From: Chelydra serpentina
Lineage: Eukaryota; Chordata; Testudines; Chelydridae
NCBI GenBank assembly: GCA_037349315.1
Contig: JBAIAC010000003.1
Span: forward strand, 9,610,501 to 9,674,500
DNA: 64,000 nt
Reading direction: 5' to 3'
Shown: positions 11,134 to 23,284 of the stretch, piece after piece
Position numbering within the stretch: the stretch's first letter is position 1
Layout: each line of letters starts with the position of its first letter
Notes under the pieces: generated by a model
Databases searched by the model: none
What the model was told of the DNA's origin: nothing
Seen by the model: the letters and a program-made list of their open reading frames with translations, nothing else
Position numbers and translations under genes: made by a program

Positions 11134-13440
11134 TACTCAATAGTCTGCCGGTGGGCCAAATGTAGCCTGCCAAGGCTTCCTGTGTGGCTCGCCAGCCAGT
11201 TCTTAATTTGTGCTTGGTAGTTCATAGCTCTGCACCACTGGGCTTGCTGCATCAGTTACCTGTGCCCTTTCTGCTCTGGGACTGCAGCCACTTCACCCAC
11301 AGACTCCAGTGCCCCCACCTCACCTGCGCCCCTGCACAAGGCCAGCAGCACACTGAGACTGCCCTATGCCCAGTGGGTGCAGCTGCGGCTATATCGGCAC
11401 AAGCTGAGCTCCTGCGTCCTGGGCAATGAGTCCTTCAGGGATGGGGATGCCACCACCCAGCAGTGCTTCCACCAGCACCCCCTTGGCTTCCTATGGGGCT
11501 CCCATGAGGAGGCTGCTGCCCCCTGGGAGGCCCAGGAGGGGCAGAGACTCCCCAGTGCTAGCAGCAAGGAGAGAGGTGAGGCATCGGGGCCTGGGAGGTG
11601 ACTGTGCAGCCGGAGGGCAGGGCAGGGGGAGCTGGGCACCAGGGCAGGAGGGTGGCTCCAGAAGGTGGCCCCAGTGCCACAGGCAGGACCCTGCCAAGGA
11701 AGGTGGAGCAGGCACATGGAGAATTCAGAGTAGGGCTCATAAGATGCACAAGGTGGGAAAGTGGCTCTGCACTCTGACCGGGGGGTGCTGACCCTGCCAT
11801 GGTGCCTGCGATCCTGGTTTCTCCCCCCCCCCCCCCCCAAGCAGCAGCCATGTTGGCAGAAGTTACTGCCCAACTGCCCCAACCCCCTGGGGGATCCACA
11901 CTCAGAGGAGGTGAGAGCTGGGTCTGATCCTGGACCCACTTGTTCAAGGGGCGAGGTGCCCTTCCTCCCAGGGGATTCCAGCTGGGCAGGTGCCCTGATT
12001 TGGGCCAAGAGCGGCGTGATCTGGATTCAGGTGATGGGGACTGCAGCCTCTTTGTATGGGAGCAATGAATTGGGCAGAGTGGAAAATTAACACACCCCCC
12101 ACGGCACTTCAGCATAGCACCTCCCCACGCACCTGCCCTCAGCATTCCTCATGGCAAGCACGGCTACCCCTGCCACTCCACCACCAGGGGGAAGCCTGCA
12201 GAACTGCAGCTTCACCCACACTGACCTGTGAGAGCCTTGGTTGATGTATGTGGAGCTACAATGGACATCCGTGTTCCTTCCTCTGGTTTATTTATTAAGG
12301 TCCCCTAATTTTTTGAAGTTAAAATGTATTTACTGTTACATTCTTCAGAGTGTGTGTTGGGAGCTGTTTCTGTAAGTGTTTACTAGTTTGCAACACCTGC
12401 TGGCAGGGAATGTGGTGCTCCTGTGCACTCACAACCCAGTGGATCAGTGTCAAACCTTGCAGTCATCCTAAATGTACAGCAAGCGCCCCAACATTAATTG
12501 CTGCACTGGCCATCATGGGGCAGCTGGTAGCTGGGGTAGGGGACCCAGGTCCTCCCTCCTCCATCAGGTCCCAGCTCAGGGCCCGGTCAGTGGTGAGAGT
12601 CTTTGACACTGAGTTAGTAGGGATCTGTGCACAACACGCTGATGTCACTTGGGACAGAGGCTAGTCCACCCAGGTTACTTCCTACCCCATCTCTTGATGC
12701 AGTGGTCCAAGAATTCCAGGAGCCTTCGAGTCCCTCGGTGTCAGGGGCTCCTGGTGGCTCCAACCTTTTCTGGGTGTGTGCAGCTGCCTGGGTCTTGGCG
12801 TCTCTGGCTCCCACGGCCTGAAGACTCAGCAGTTCCCAGGCTGGAGCCGGCAAGGAGCGTCCTCCCTCCTCGCAGTCAGCCTAGACTGAGCTTAGCTGCT
12901 CCCTTTTGTACTATTGCTCCAGCTGGAGCATGCCCAGCAAGGGTGAGGGGACATGGCTTCCTCTGCCCAGAGTATGGGCTTAACCCCTTCCTCTCCAGTG
13001 TGGGGCACGTACACCCTGACACAGGCCCCCACAGTGACTCAGAAATGACTTCAATGACGGGTAGCAATACAGTAATGCAAGTCTCCATGGTGTGATCGCC
13101 ACTCACTTCTCCACTGTCAGTGCAGCTCACAGTTTGGTGTCCTGCATTTGATGGCTGGGGCAAGCTTGGCGCACAGATCCAGGGACATGGTCTAATGCAT
13201 CTGAAAGTTCTGCAGCCTCTGCTCATCATCCCAAACCTGTATTATTCTGCAATTCCCACCAGTCAATGTTCATTTCATGGGCACAGAAGCGGGGCTCCAC
13301 CACCTGCAGCTGCTCTGTGAATACTACCAACAACCATGAATTTGTTCACACAATGTCCCACAGAAATCCGTTCTCCAGGAAATCGGGGGGATGGTGTGAT
13401 TGTCTACAATGGTACATGGACCATGTGTGACTGCTAGTAG
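11134..13440. other. GC-rich unassigned region
   Basis: GC-rich sequence with long open frames on both strands (for example 11364-12008 minus and 11426-11791 plus). They overlap in several frames, match no known domain and include a C-run (about 11823-11838), so they look compositional. The part at 12640-13100 has the style of a degraded LTR (repeated GGCTCC and GGCGTCTCTGGCTCC), without fixed ends. No gene is claimed. Confidence 0.4.
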
Positions 13441-13499
13441 CAAATATCTCCAATGGCTGGTGACGGGACACTAGGTAGGGAGGGCTCTAAGTTACTACA

Positions 13500-13745
13500 G
13501 AGGCTTTTTTCCAGGTGCCTGTCTGGCTGACATGCTCAGGGTTTAACCGATTGCCATATTTGGGCTCAGGAAGGAATTTTCCCCTTGGTCAGATTGGCAA
13601 AGACTCTGGGGCGGTTTAGCCTTCATCTGCAGGGTGTGGCATGGGTCACTTGCAGGTTTAAACTAGAGTAAATAATGAATTCTGTCATTTTAAATCATTA
13701 TTTGAGGACTTCCGAAACTCAGCCAAGATAATGAAGTGGGTAGGT
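13500..13745 (+). mobile_element. L3/CR1-like LINE 3' UTR relic
   Basis: Sequence such as CAGGAAGGAATTTTCCCC, CTTCATCTGCAGGGTGTGGC and GGGTCACTTGCAGGTTTAAA matches the remembered 3' UTR of an old amniote LINE. The same family's final tail (GTGGCCTGC...AGATGATCA) is seen separately at 17330. No coding part remains. Confidence 0.6.
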
Positions 13746-13841
13746 GTGACAGAATGTAGCCCTGTGTCCACAACTTACACAGTCTTGTAGTAATCTGTGT
13801 ATAAAGTGTGCATTGTGATCTATCACTTGAAAACTCATAAG

Positions 13842-16262
13842 GCTTTTAAAGAAGCCTTATTGAGGGCACAGGAACAAACCATCCCCATGTGCAGAAAGAA
13901 TAGCAAATATGGCAGACGACCAGATTGGCTCAATAGTGAAATCTTCAGTGAGCTTAAACTCTAAAAGGAAGTTTACAAGAAGTGGAAACTTGGACAGATG
14001 ACTAGGGAGGAGTATACAAATATTGCTCGGGCGTGCAGGGGTGTAATCAGCAAGGCCAAAGCACAACTGGAGTTGCAGCTAGCAAGGGATGCAAAGGGTA
14101 ACAAGAAGGGTTTCTACAGGTATGTTAGCAATAAGAAGCTCAGGGAAAGTGTGAGACCCTTACTGAATGGGGAAGGCAACCTAGTGACAGATGACATGGA
14201 AAAAGCTGAAATACTCAATGCTTTTTTTGCCTCGGTCTTCCCAGACAAGGTCAGCTCCTAGACTGCTGCCCAGGGCAGCACAGTATGGGGAGGAGGTGAT
14301 CAGCCCTCAGTGGTGAAAGAACAGGTTAAGGACTATTTAGAAAAGCTGAACATGCACAAGTCCATGGGGCTGGATGTAAAGGAAGTTGGCTGATGTGATT
14401 TCAGAACCATTGGCCATTATCTTTGAAAACTTGTGGTGATCAAGGGAGGTCCCAGATGACTGGAAAAAGGCTAAAGTAATGCCCATCTTTAAAAAAGGGA
14501 AGAAGGAGAATCCAGGGAACTACAGACCAATCAGCTTCACCTTAGTCCCTGGCAAAATCATGGAGCAGTTCCTCAAGAAATCCATTTTGAAGCACTTAGA
14601 GGAGAGGAAGGTGATCAGGAACAGTCAACATGGATTCACCAAGGGCAAATCATGCCTGACCAACCTGATTGCCTTCTATTATGAGATAACGGATGCTGTG
14701 GATATGGGGAAAGTGGTAGACATGACTTTAGCAAAGCTTTGAATACGGTCTCCCACAGTAGTCTTGCCAGCAAGTTAAAAGAGTATGAATTGGATGAATG
14801 GACTATAAGGCGGATAGAAAACTGGCTAGATTGTCAGGCTCAAAAGATAGTGATCAACAGCTCAATGTCTAGTTGACAACTGGTATCAAGCGGAGTGCCC
14901 CAGGAGTTGGTCCTGGGGCCGGTTTTGTTCAACATCTTTATTAATCTGGATGATGGAATTAATTGCACCCTCAGCAAGTTTGCGGATAACACTAAACTGG
15001 GGGGAGTGGTAGATACGCTGGAGGGTAGGGATAGGGTCCAGAGTGACCTAGACAAATTGGAGGATTGGGCCAAAAGAAATCTGATGAGGTTCAACACGGA
15101 AAAGTGCGGTGTCCTGCACTTAGGATGGAAGAATCCCATGCACTGCTACAGACTAGGGACCGAATGGCTGGGCAGCAGTTCTGCAGAAAAGGACCTAGGG
15201 GTTACAGTGGACGAGAAGCTGGATATGAGTCAGCAGGGTGCCCTTGTTGCCAAGAAGGCCAATGGCATATTGGGCTGCATTAGTAGGAGCATTGTCAGCA
15301 GATCGAGGGAAGTGATTATTCCCCTCTATTTGGCACTGGTGAGCAAAAGCGCCAACTTCCCCTCTGTCCCATGGGTGCTTGACCTCACCCTCCCATGGTC
15401 CCACTACTGTACCACCCTCACCCTGCCCCAATTCCACCCCCTTCCCCCAAGTCCCCGCCTCACTCCGCCTCTTCTCCACATCCTCCCCTGAGCGCACGTG
15501 TCCCTGTCCCTCCCCATCCCTCCAGGAAAGTCCTAAGTGCTGCCAAACAGCTGTTAGGTGCTGGGCGGACGCACTGGGAGGGACGGGGAGGAGCGGGGAT
15601 GTGGCACGCTTGGTGGGGGGAGGAGTCGAGGTGGGGGCAGTGGGAGCTTGGCTGCTGGTGGGTGCAGAGCACCCACTAATTTTTCCCCATGGGTGCTCCA
15701 GCCCCGCAGCACCCACAGAGTCACTGCCTATGCTGGTGAGGCCACATCTGGAGTATTGCATCCAGTTTTGGGGCCCCCACTACAGAAAGGATGTGGACAA
15801 ATTGGAGAGAGTCCAACGGAGGGTAATTAAAATCATTAGGGGGTTGGGACACATTACTTATGAGGAGAGGCTGAGGGAACTGGGCTTATTTAGTCTGCAG
15901 AAGAGAAGAGTAAGGGGGGATCTGATAGCAGCCTTCAATTACCTGAAGGGGGGTTCCAAAGAGGATGGAGCTTGGCTGTTCTCAGTGGTGTCAGATGACA
16001 GAACAAGTAGCAATGGTCTCAAGTTGCAGAGGGGGAGGTCTAGGTTGGATATTAGGAAACACTATTTCACTAGGAGGGTGGTGAAGCACCGGAATGGGTT
16101 ACCTAGGGAGGTGGTGGAATCTCTATCCTTAAAAGTTTTTAAGGCCTGGCTTGACAACGCCCTGGCTGGGATGATTTAGTGGGCGTTGGTCCTGCTTTGA
16201 GCAGGGGATTGGACTAGATGACCTCCTGAGGTCTCTTCCAACCCTAATAGTCTATTATTCTA
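13842..16262 (+). mobile_element. CR1 LINE, 5'-truncated and degenerate
   Basis: Runs from the linker after the endonuclease (TTATTGAGGGCACAGGAAC) through RT to the 3' end, finishing with TCTATTATTCTATTATTCTA. Readable blocks include [34 protein letters not shown], the motif-B remnant [15 protein letters not shown] and [10 protein letters not shown], where FADD has become FADN. The FLDFSKAF motif is broken by a small deletion near 14725, and several stops interrupt the frame. A hAT element sits at 15344-15732. The C-terminal block is open at 15736-16179. Confidence 0.92.
15344..15732. mobile_element. 389-bp hAT element, CATAGGCGCCGACT family
   Basis: Inserted in CR1 with an exact 8-base target duplication CTGGTGAG (15336-15343 and 15733-15740). 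Ends CAAAAGCGCCAACTTCC and GAGTCACTGCCTATG are decayed versions of the termini of the 83-bp copy at 7350. The C-rich and G-rich interior (GGGTGCTCCAGCC, GAGCACCCAC) matches 1745-2109. Confidence 0.9.
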
Positions 16263-16269
16263 TTATTCT

Positions 16270-17030
16270 AATTTGCTGGTCATAATGGTCCCGGTAAAAT
16301 ATGTGTGGCAACATTATATGTAAAGTTTTAAGATTCCACTGCATGGTGTTATTAACACATGTTCCAAACTGAGGTTGGTCTGTCTCAAACAAAGGAATGT
16401 GTGCTTTGCTTAATTTGCATTTAAGAGCAAAGAGTCATCAAGCAGGCTGGGGAGATAAAGGATCCTCAAACAGATGAGGCAAAAGCAGCAGGCAGCATCC
16501 TTCTCTATAGATATTGTTTCTTCTGAATATGAGCTGCACAGGCTTCTCAAAGGAGGTACAGGACTATAAAAAGAACAGGGAGACACCCCAAGTTACCCAC
16601 TACATTCACGGCATCTGAAGGACAAATGAAGCGACGATGGACAAGGGGAGGGGGTCCTGACTTAAGAACTTTGGTCACTAAGACTTCTGAGAGCACGTGG
16701 TGAGAAAACTTTGATTGGAATATAACATAATGTGTTAAATTAGGTTAGGTACCAGTCGTGTTTTATCTTTATTTTTCTTTTAAGCATTTCTGACTTTTAT
16801 GCCTCGTTACTTGTACTCACTTAAAATCTCTATTTGTAATTAATAAATTATTTTATTAGACACATTATTAAAATTGTTTTATTAGAGATTATTAGATATT
16901 TTTAACAATCAATCTAATGGTTTTACTAGAAATCTAATCCAGTATGTTTAAATTGAAGTGTCTGAAGGACTACTTGACGTCATAAGTTGGCATATTAAAG
17001 AAATAACGGACTTAACATAATTTGTAGTGT
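16270..17030 (+). mobile_element. LTR-like repeat
   Basis: Contains a clear TATA box (TATAAAA at 16565-16571), then an A/T-rich region with ATTAATAAATTATTTTA near 16840 that could serve as polyA signal. The opening part (CCAAACTGAGGTTGGTC, CAAACAAAGGAATGTGTGC) fits my memory of a turtle LTR family. Ends are not fixed. Confidence 0.45.
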
Positions 17031-17329
17031 CCAAGAGAGGACTGGGCAATACAGGACATATGTTTCAGGGAGGGAAATCTGGGACTGCAGGTGTGTTGGG
17101 GTTGCCCTGCAATATGACCAAGGCTGGTAAGAGCCAAGGTGTGGCTGGCTGGCTGCAGCACACTCCGATATGGCTAGCAGTGACTTCCATGCGGGAGGCT
17201 GTTTGTGAGCTGTCCAGGCTGCAGGCTACAGCAGCAAAGCAGTGTACAGAGCACCCCAGGTTAGAGGGCTGAGGTGACACAGTTATTCATTAATCTAGAT
17301 TGTCCCCTGGGTAGGACACAGTGGGTGAG

Positions 17330-17405
17330 TTTCTGTGGCCTGCGATGTGGAGGGGGTCACACTAACTAGATGATCACAATGGTGCCTTCTAGTCTTAAAA
17401 ATCTG
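17330..17405 (+). mobile_element. L3-like LINE 3' tail
   Basis: TTTCTGTGGCCTGCGATGTG, then CTAGATGATCACAATGG and CTTCTAGTCTTAAAAATC, the decayed end of the old LINE family also represented at 13500 and 18720. Confidence 0.6.
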
Positions 17406-17914
17406 AGTCATGTTCCTCTTGCAGCTCTGCAAATACCCAAAGATCATTTGTCCTGTACTTGCAGCTCTTGACAATCGTGCAGAGCTGTGCAAACGCCATG
17501 CTTCTGTCAGAGATGGCAGACACTGGCAACGCTCAAGCCAATTTGTGGAGTAATTGAAAACAGGAATAAAAATTATGGGATAGAGACGATATTGTGGGAT
17601 TGAGAACATTGCATAATGGGAAGTTGACCCCTTGTTCCCAGTCACCCTGCACAATTCTTTTATGTCCCACTGTGCATTACCAAAACTCCTAAAAAACCAG
17701 TGTCCTTGATGGTGGCAAGTACTCACTAGGATACCTACCCATGGTGCATCAGACTGTGCATTGAGACAAGTACTTCTGGTAAGTTCAAGCAGCTCTGACA
17801 CAAGGAATTAAGTACACAAGTGCACAAGTTATGTAGCCAACATAACTTGCAACTGCTCCTCACTGAGTACCTGAGACTTCCCCTTTAATAGCAGTTTTCC
17901 TAAGAGGAGCTTAC

Positions 17915-18070
17915 CTTGAAAAGTGTTGCTACTTTCTCAATTAGTGTCTCCAGACGCTGATGCTCCTCTTGTCGTGCGCGCTGAGGAAAGTGTTTCCAGA
18001 CCTGGATCACAAACAGGTGCAGTTTCTCAAAGTTGGACTCAATTGCCCCCAGCTGTTCTGTTATTGTTTC
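17915..18070 (-). CDS. candidate internal exon, unknown coiled-coil protein
   Basis: A 156-base block, 52 codons and phase 0 at both ends, is bounded on the minus strand by an acceptor (T-rich tract then ACTGAAG) and a consensus donor (TTCAAG|GTAAGC). Only this frame is open; the other two hit stops within a few codons. The peptide begins ETITEQLGAIESNFEKLHLF and ends EEHQRLETLIEKVATLFK, helical and charged, as in a coiled coil. A faint likeness to the coiled-coil exon of TRIM proteins (IxSxFxxLHxF) is not convincing, but the strand matches the TRIM exon 13.5 kb away. Partners exons were not found, so it may be part of an unrecognised gene or chance. Confidence 0.35.
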
Positions 18071-18301
18071 CTTCAGTAACAAAAATTAAAAATAAAAATA
18101 CATTATGTTCAAAGGTCTTAATGGCTGCCATCAAGTGGGTCTTTGATCTATAGATATTTACTTCCCTGATTAAAGCTGATTTGTGTCCTTCTGGCTAAAC
18201 TGAATGAGCAATAAAGCCTTTATATAGCGAGACAGCTGGAAACAATAGAAGCCATTGTCCAAGACAGTGGTCCTCATGGCAAGACCTGATCAGAGGCTAA
18301 G

Positions 18302-18535
18302 GCGTGGTCTACACTTTAAAATGCACACCCATGAGAGATATACCTACCCCTACATTCCCCACTAATGTAGATAATGGTAAGTCAGTGGACAAATTCATCC
18401 ATTGATCTAGCTACTGCCTCTCGGGGAGGTGGATTAACTATGGGAACAGGAGAATCCCTCCCGTTGCGGTAGGGAGTGTCTACATTGAAGCACCGCATAT
18501 GTACTGCTGTAGCATTATAAGTGTAGACATTATAA
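18302..18535. mobile_element. hAT-like inverted-repeat element
   Basis: Left end GGCGTGGTCTACACTTTAAA pairs with right end TATAAGTGTAGACATTATAAG. Interior has the GATCTAGCTACTGCCTCTCG block typical of this turtle family. Target duplication not resolved. Confidence 0.6.
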
Positions 18536-18714
18536 GCCCAAGCGATGTGGGCTATTGGTTCCCTTATTGCAAAGACAGGGACAAAGTGATTGTTAGCGAA
18601 GCTCTGTGTGGGGGAAAAAAGCAGAGATCCTACCTGGTTTTTTCACTTTCCTCTGCAACATGGGGAACAGGTCACTGGCTGTTTGAACTAGAGGAAATGA
18701 TGGATTCTCTATAA

Positions 18715-18848
18715 ACTGATGTGTTTAAATCAAAATTTGAGGAATTTAATGGGCCTATTGCAGAAGAAGATGGGTGAGGCTCTGTGACCTGCAGTATTTA
18801 GGAGGTCAGACCAGATGACTATGATAGTCCCTTCTGGCCTCAAAGTTT
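18715..18848 (+). mobile_element. L3/CR1-like LINE 3' tail
   Basis: GAGGTCAGACCAGATGACTATGATAG followed by TCCCTTCTGGCCTCAAAG is the 3' end of an old CR1-type LINE. A short coding-like piece (FKSKFEEF-type, GRLC-less) precedes it. Truncated. Confidence 0.6.
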
Positions 18849-19347
18849 ATCAGAAAGCCAAGAGAAGCTGTTGTGAGGGTGGCCTTGAAAGGGAGCAGAA
18901 GGACAGAGCTCATTGGGACACAGGACTGGCTGGAGAGGGGGGCTTGGAAACAGTGAGCAAGGGAACTGCAGGATGTTTGCTCCTGTTGTGTTCAGGGGAA
19001 CAGGACTTTGTGTCCATTCTCTGTAAATACACAGGATTGCAACCAAAGAAACACCTGATTCGTATCTCCAATTCTCCACCCATTGAAAACAAGCAGGTGA
19101 GGCACCGACTACTGGCAAACTGCTTGAGCCCAAGATGGGGTTCCCTTCATATTTCCCATTTCTGTTCTGAAGCAGAAAGTACAAGGTTTACACTTGTGTA
19201 ACTATGGGACCTTTCCTTTCTCTCCTATAATAAAATCCTAAAAACACAAACATTGTTAAAGTCAAGGTGGCCTAAGGACTAAACCTACTTCCTTGTCCAT
19301 AAAAGCAAGGAATGGACAAGGAAGACGATACTCCCCTCAATTCCCCC

Positions 19348-19805
19348 TGTCACAAATATAAAGGGAAGGGGTTAAGCAGCTCTGATACACTACTATAAAA
19401 TCCTCTTACCTGTAAAGGGTTAAGACTCAGGTAACCTGGCTAGCATCTGACCAATAAGGGGATAAGATACTTTCAAATCTTGGGAGGGGGGAAGGTTTTG
19501 TGTGTGGCTCTTTGTCTGAGCAGTGTGATCTTGGAAGACTAAAAGGACCTGCAGAAAAATCAGTCTTCTCCGAACCAACCCTCCCTGTTCTAAAGTAAGT
19601 TAGTCAGCATTGCGAATAGGTTTTGTTTGTTTTTGCTTGGTGAACTTTCCCTGGGTTAGAGGGGGGTTATTCCTGTTTTTCTGTAACATTAAGGTTTTCT
19701 CCAGAGGGGGAATCCCTGGTTGGGGAAGGTGGGTGTATGCTGCATTTGGGAGGCAGAGCCCCTCACAATCTGACCCTCCTGATGCCTCTGGTTGCTCTTT
19801 CTGCT
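19348..19805 (+). mobile_element. partial LTR, TGTCATAAATATAAAGGG family
   Basis: Opens TGTCACAAATATAAAGGGAA and continues through ACCTGTAAAGGGTTAAG and AAGATACTTTCAAATC, parallel to the complete copy at 58617-59697. It breaks off around 19800, before the 3' half of the LTR. Confidence 0.75.
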
Positions 19806-20854
19806 TTTCCTACTAATTTCTCATCTGAGTCACCTTTTCCCAGGCTGGATCCAGCAGGTGGAGCAGCTGGGGGGGAAAGCAAAACCCAGGCTTAGGTCCA
19901 ATATAGCAAACAGAAGCTGCCTGCACCAGGCCTCCACTGAAACCCTGAGGTTGACCACACAAACCACACCAAACTTGAAAATGTTACCACCCCTTCACTC
20001 TGGCCCTGGGCAGTGCTTCTACACGATTGGCTTCACTAACCCTTTGGTACGCCCTGGTGACCACTGCCACATCTGACACCAGACTGCAGACAATTCTGAA
20101 GGAAAGAAGACCCCAGTGCACCTCGGTGGACACAACCTACAGAGCTCAGGGCTGAAATGGGGCATAATTGATCCTTCAAGATATACATGCACCTCTTGCC
20201 ATATCAGAGTTACGGCTATGCTGAGCTGCTCCAATTAATCCTCTCACTGCTCAGTACAGCTGCATCTAACACAGTAATTCAGGTGCAGTTCATGCAGACA
20301 CATGCTGGAATTCAAATCCACAGAACACAACCAATGGCACAGTTTCTGACTCTTTCTTCATGTCTGCTTATTATGTCTCTTGCCCACAAACTGCAGAGTA
20401 AATGTTGTGTTGGGGTGGTGTGTACCTAGCTTTGCATTTTGGAATTTTAAGTTTGTTTTACCTTAATCCTTTATTTCTTGGTTTTCAAAGGTTTAAGTTT
20501 AGCCCCTCTCCATATTCTAGAAGAGGAAGGAATACCACCAGGCAACTGTAACTCTATGTTAACTAATTGGGGGGCAGTTCATATATACTGTAGTTATGTT
20601 GCATTATAAAAAAACTTGTTTTTCTTACTGTAGGGAGAAGAATGAATTTCAAGTCCTTATTGTTTCAAAGATCTTACTCTAACTGTGTTCCAAACCAGGG
20701 CAGGCTGACAGACTGAAACAATCGCTCCCAGAGACAAATGCTGATCCCCAACCCTTCTGGGGGTGTTGAAAGGCTCCTAGTGCAGTGGAGCTGCCCTAGT
20801 TCAGCTGCCCAGGGGAGGCAGTTCTCCATATGGCATTTGGAGATGAAGTAGGGC
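19806..20854. other. unassigned sequence
   Basis: No exon or repeat that I can name with confidence. Confidence 0.5.
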
Positions 20855-21205
20855 CAGGGCCGGTGCAAGGACGTTTCGTGCCCTAGGCGAAACGTCCTTG
20901 CACCGCCCCCTGCCCTGCCAGCTCCCCCACCCATGGGAGCTCAGCCTCCCCCCACCCCCTGCAATGCCACCCCCCCCAGCCAGGTCCCCCACCCGTGGGA
21001 GCTCAGCCCCCCCTCCCCTTCCCCCCCCCCCTGTGACTCCCCAGCCGCGGAAGCTGAGTAGGGAGCCCGGGGCGGCTCCCGGCGGCTTCCCTGTGGCTCC
21101 CCACTCGGGCGCTGAGCGGGGGGGGGGTGGCTCACGGCGGCTGCCCCCCAAATCTTGGCGCCCTAGGCAACCACCTAGAGTCGCCTAATGGGCACGCCGG
21201 CCCTG
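20855..21205. mobile_element. 351-bp hAT element, CAGGGCCGGTGC ends
   Basis: Left terminus CAGGGCCGGTGCAAGG, right terminus GGCACGCCGGCCCTG, flanked by AGTAGGGC (20847-20854) and AGGAGGGC (21206-21213), an 8-base target duplication with one mismatch. A short internal hairpin (ACGTTTCGTGCCCTAGGCG / CGAAACGT) sits next to the left end. The GC-rich middle is shared, in opposite orientation, with 55299-55629. Confidence 0.88.
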
Positions 21206-21914
21206 AGGAGGGCCAATGTAGACAGGTGCCCAGGAGATCCATGACTAGGTGACCTGAAATCCCTGCATAGGGAGCACACAGGTGTCCCAGCTGCTACTAA
21301 AGTCACTAGCAACATAATAGAGCTCTTCTGTGTCAAGGCACTGGCTAGTGGGGTTGGAGGGTAAGGAGTCCTTTGCTCCCCCACATCCTCCTGTGAGCAA
21401 ACCCCATAGACTAGTTCCTTAGGGAGGTGTAAACTATTTCTATTCAGTTGATTGAGAGGTTAATGCTGAAACATAACAATTAAAGTCACCGATAAGTATT
21501 TCAGTGTTGATCATTTCAGTTGACACATCCAGTTACTCTGCTATTCTGGGCAAAGCTTGAGTAGAATAACCACTGCTCCTCTCTGCTTCCTTCAGCCCCA
21601 TCTTATCCCAGCGCCTGGGAGAATTTATAAAACTGTTCAAAGCACTTTTTACTCCAATTGGTTTTTAAGATAAGAAAGTTTATGCACATCTAGAAATGGG
21701 TTGTGGTCCATGTAGTAGGAAACAGTGTCACTGCTTTTGAGCAATGGCCGAAAGGAAGAAGTGCTGAGTGTGGGTATTTAAATGCACAGTGAAGCACTGA
21801 GTCAACTGGACTGTTCTAAATCAGCTGTCTTTCTCCTGCCCTTTCCCTAGTGCACACTTGGTAATGACTGATAATCAAACTGGGGGTCAGGAGCATCCTA
21901 AATTAGAGTCCTGT
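21206..21914. other. unassigned sequence
   Basis: No supported feature seen. Confidence 0.5.
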
Positions 21915-22165
21915 TACTGACTGTCCTCGCAGCAGTTTACACTGACGATGCACTTTACTTTACAGACATTATTGAGTTCAATCTCAACACACATATGCCA
22001 CAGATAAATCTCACTGCCTCCGATTTCTCATCGGGGAAACAGAAGCTCAGTGCAAGTGCCCCAAGCCTGAACAGCGTCAGTTCAAGAGCCAGGATACAAC
22101 ACAGGATTCTGAATCAAAGTCACTTGCTTAATCCACTAGGTCACATTGCCTCTCTGGTAAAACGT
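21915..22165 (-). mobile_element. MIR-type CORE-SINE
   Basis: On the minus strand the order is tRNA-like head (TGACCTAGTGGATTAAGCAAG, box B-like TGTTGTATCCTGGC), then GAGCTTCTGTTTCCCC as in the MIR body (CTCAGTTTCCCCATCTG), then a tail with AAGTAAAGTGCATC. This layout is the MIR/CORE-SINE plan, old and diverged. Confidence 0.7.
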
Positions 22166-23284
22166 TTCTGTGCATGAAGCTAAATCACCATTTGTGCAGG
22201 CCAGCCATGGTAAATGCATATAAAATTGAAGGCAAGTGACAGTACAAGCATTTGTGTGTATGGTCCTTGTGTCACCCCTTTCTGAACGGTGGCTCATTAG
22301 GTTAGTAGGAAAACATGTTTGCATAGAATTATCAGAACATAAGAACGGCCATACTGGGTCAGATCAAACGTCCATCTAGCCCAGTATCAAGTCTGCCAAC
22401 AGTGGCCAGGTCTAGATGTTTCAGACAGAATTAAAAGAACAAGGAAATTTTGAGTGATCCATCCCCAGTCATCCAGTCCCAACCTCTAGCAGTCAGAGGC
22501 TATGGGGCACCCAGCGCATGTGGTTGCATCCTTGATTAGCTTGGCTCATAGCTATTGATGGACCCATCCTCCAGCAACTTACCTAGTTCTTCTTTGAATC
22601 CTGTTATATTTTTGGCCTTCATAACATCCTCTGGCAACAAGTTCCATAGGTTGACTCTGTATTGTGTTAAGAAGTAGTTCCTTATGTTTGTTTTAAACTG
22701 GTTGCCTATTATTTTCATTGGGTGGCCCCTGGTTGTTTTATTATGTAAAGCTGTAAATAGAATTTCCTTATTCACTTGCTCCATGCCATTCATGATTTTA
22801 TAGACCTTTATCATATCCTCCTTTAGGTATCTCTTTTCTGAGGTGAACAGTCTTTTTAATCTCTTCTCATATGGAAGCTGCTCCATACCTCTAATAATTT
22901 TTGTTGCCCTTTTCAGTACCTTTTCCAATTCTAATATATCTTTTTTTGAGCTGGAATGACCAGAATGCCCACAACATATGTAGGCATAACACGGATTTAT
23001 ATAGAGGCATTATATTTTCTGTTTTATTATCTATCCTTTTCCTAATGATTCCCAACACCCTGTTAGCTTTATTTTTTTTTTAGCTGCAGCTGTACATTGA
23101 GCAGATATTTTCAGAGAACTATCCACAATGACTCCAAGATCTCTTTCCTGAGTGGTAACAGCTAATTTAGACCCCATCATTTTGTATATATAGTTAGGAT
23201 TCACTTTTCCATTGTGCATTATTTTGCACTTATCAACACTGAATTTCATCTGTCATTTTGCTGCCAAGTCACCCAATTTTATGA

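Noticed and set aside
11364..12145. Long overlapping open frames (up to 214 codons) on both strands
   Set aside because: GC-rich composition, frames open simultaneously on both strands, no domain, and a C-run in the middle. No splice or start evidence.
17915..18070. Assignment as the TRIM coiled-coil exon
   Set aside because: Only a short LHxF-type likeness, and length (156) does not match the usual 96- or 231-base TRIM exons.
19792..20429. Open frames of 80-94 codons resembling small secreted proteins
   Set aside because: No signal peptide, splice sites or conserved pattern; length is expected by chance.
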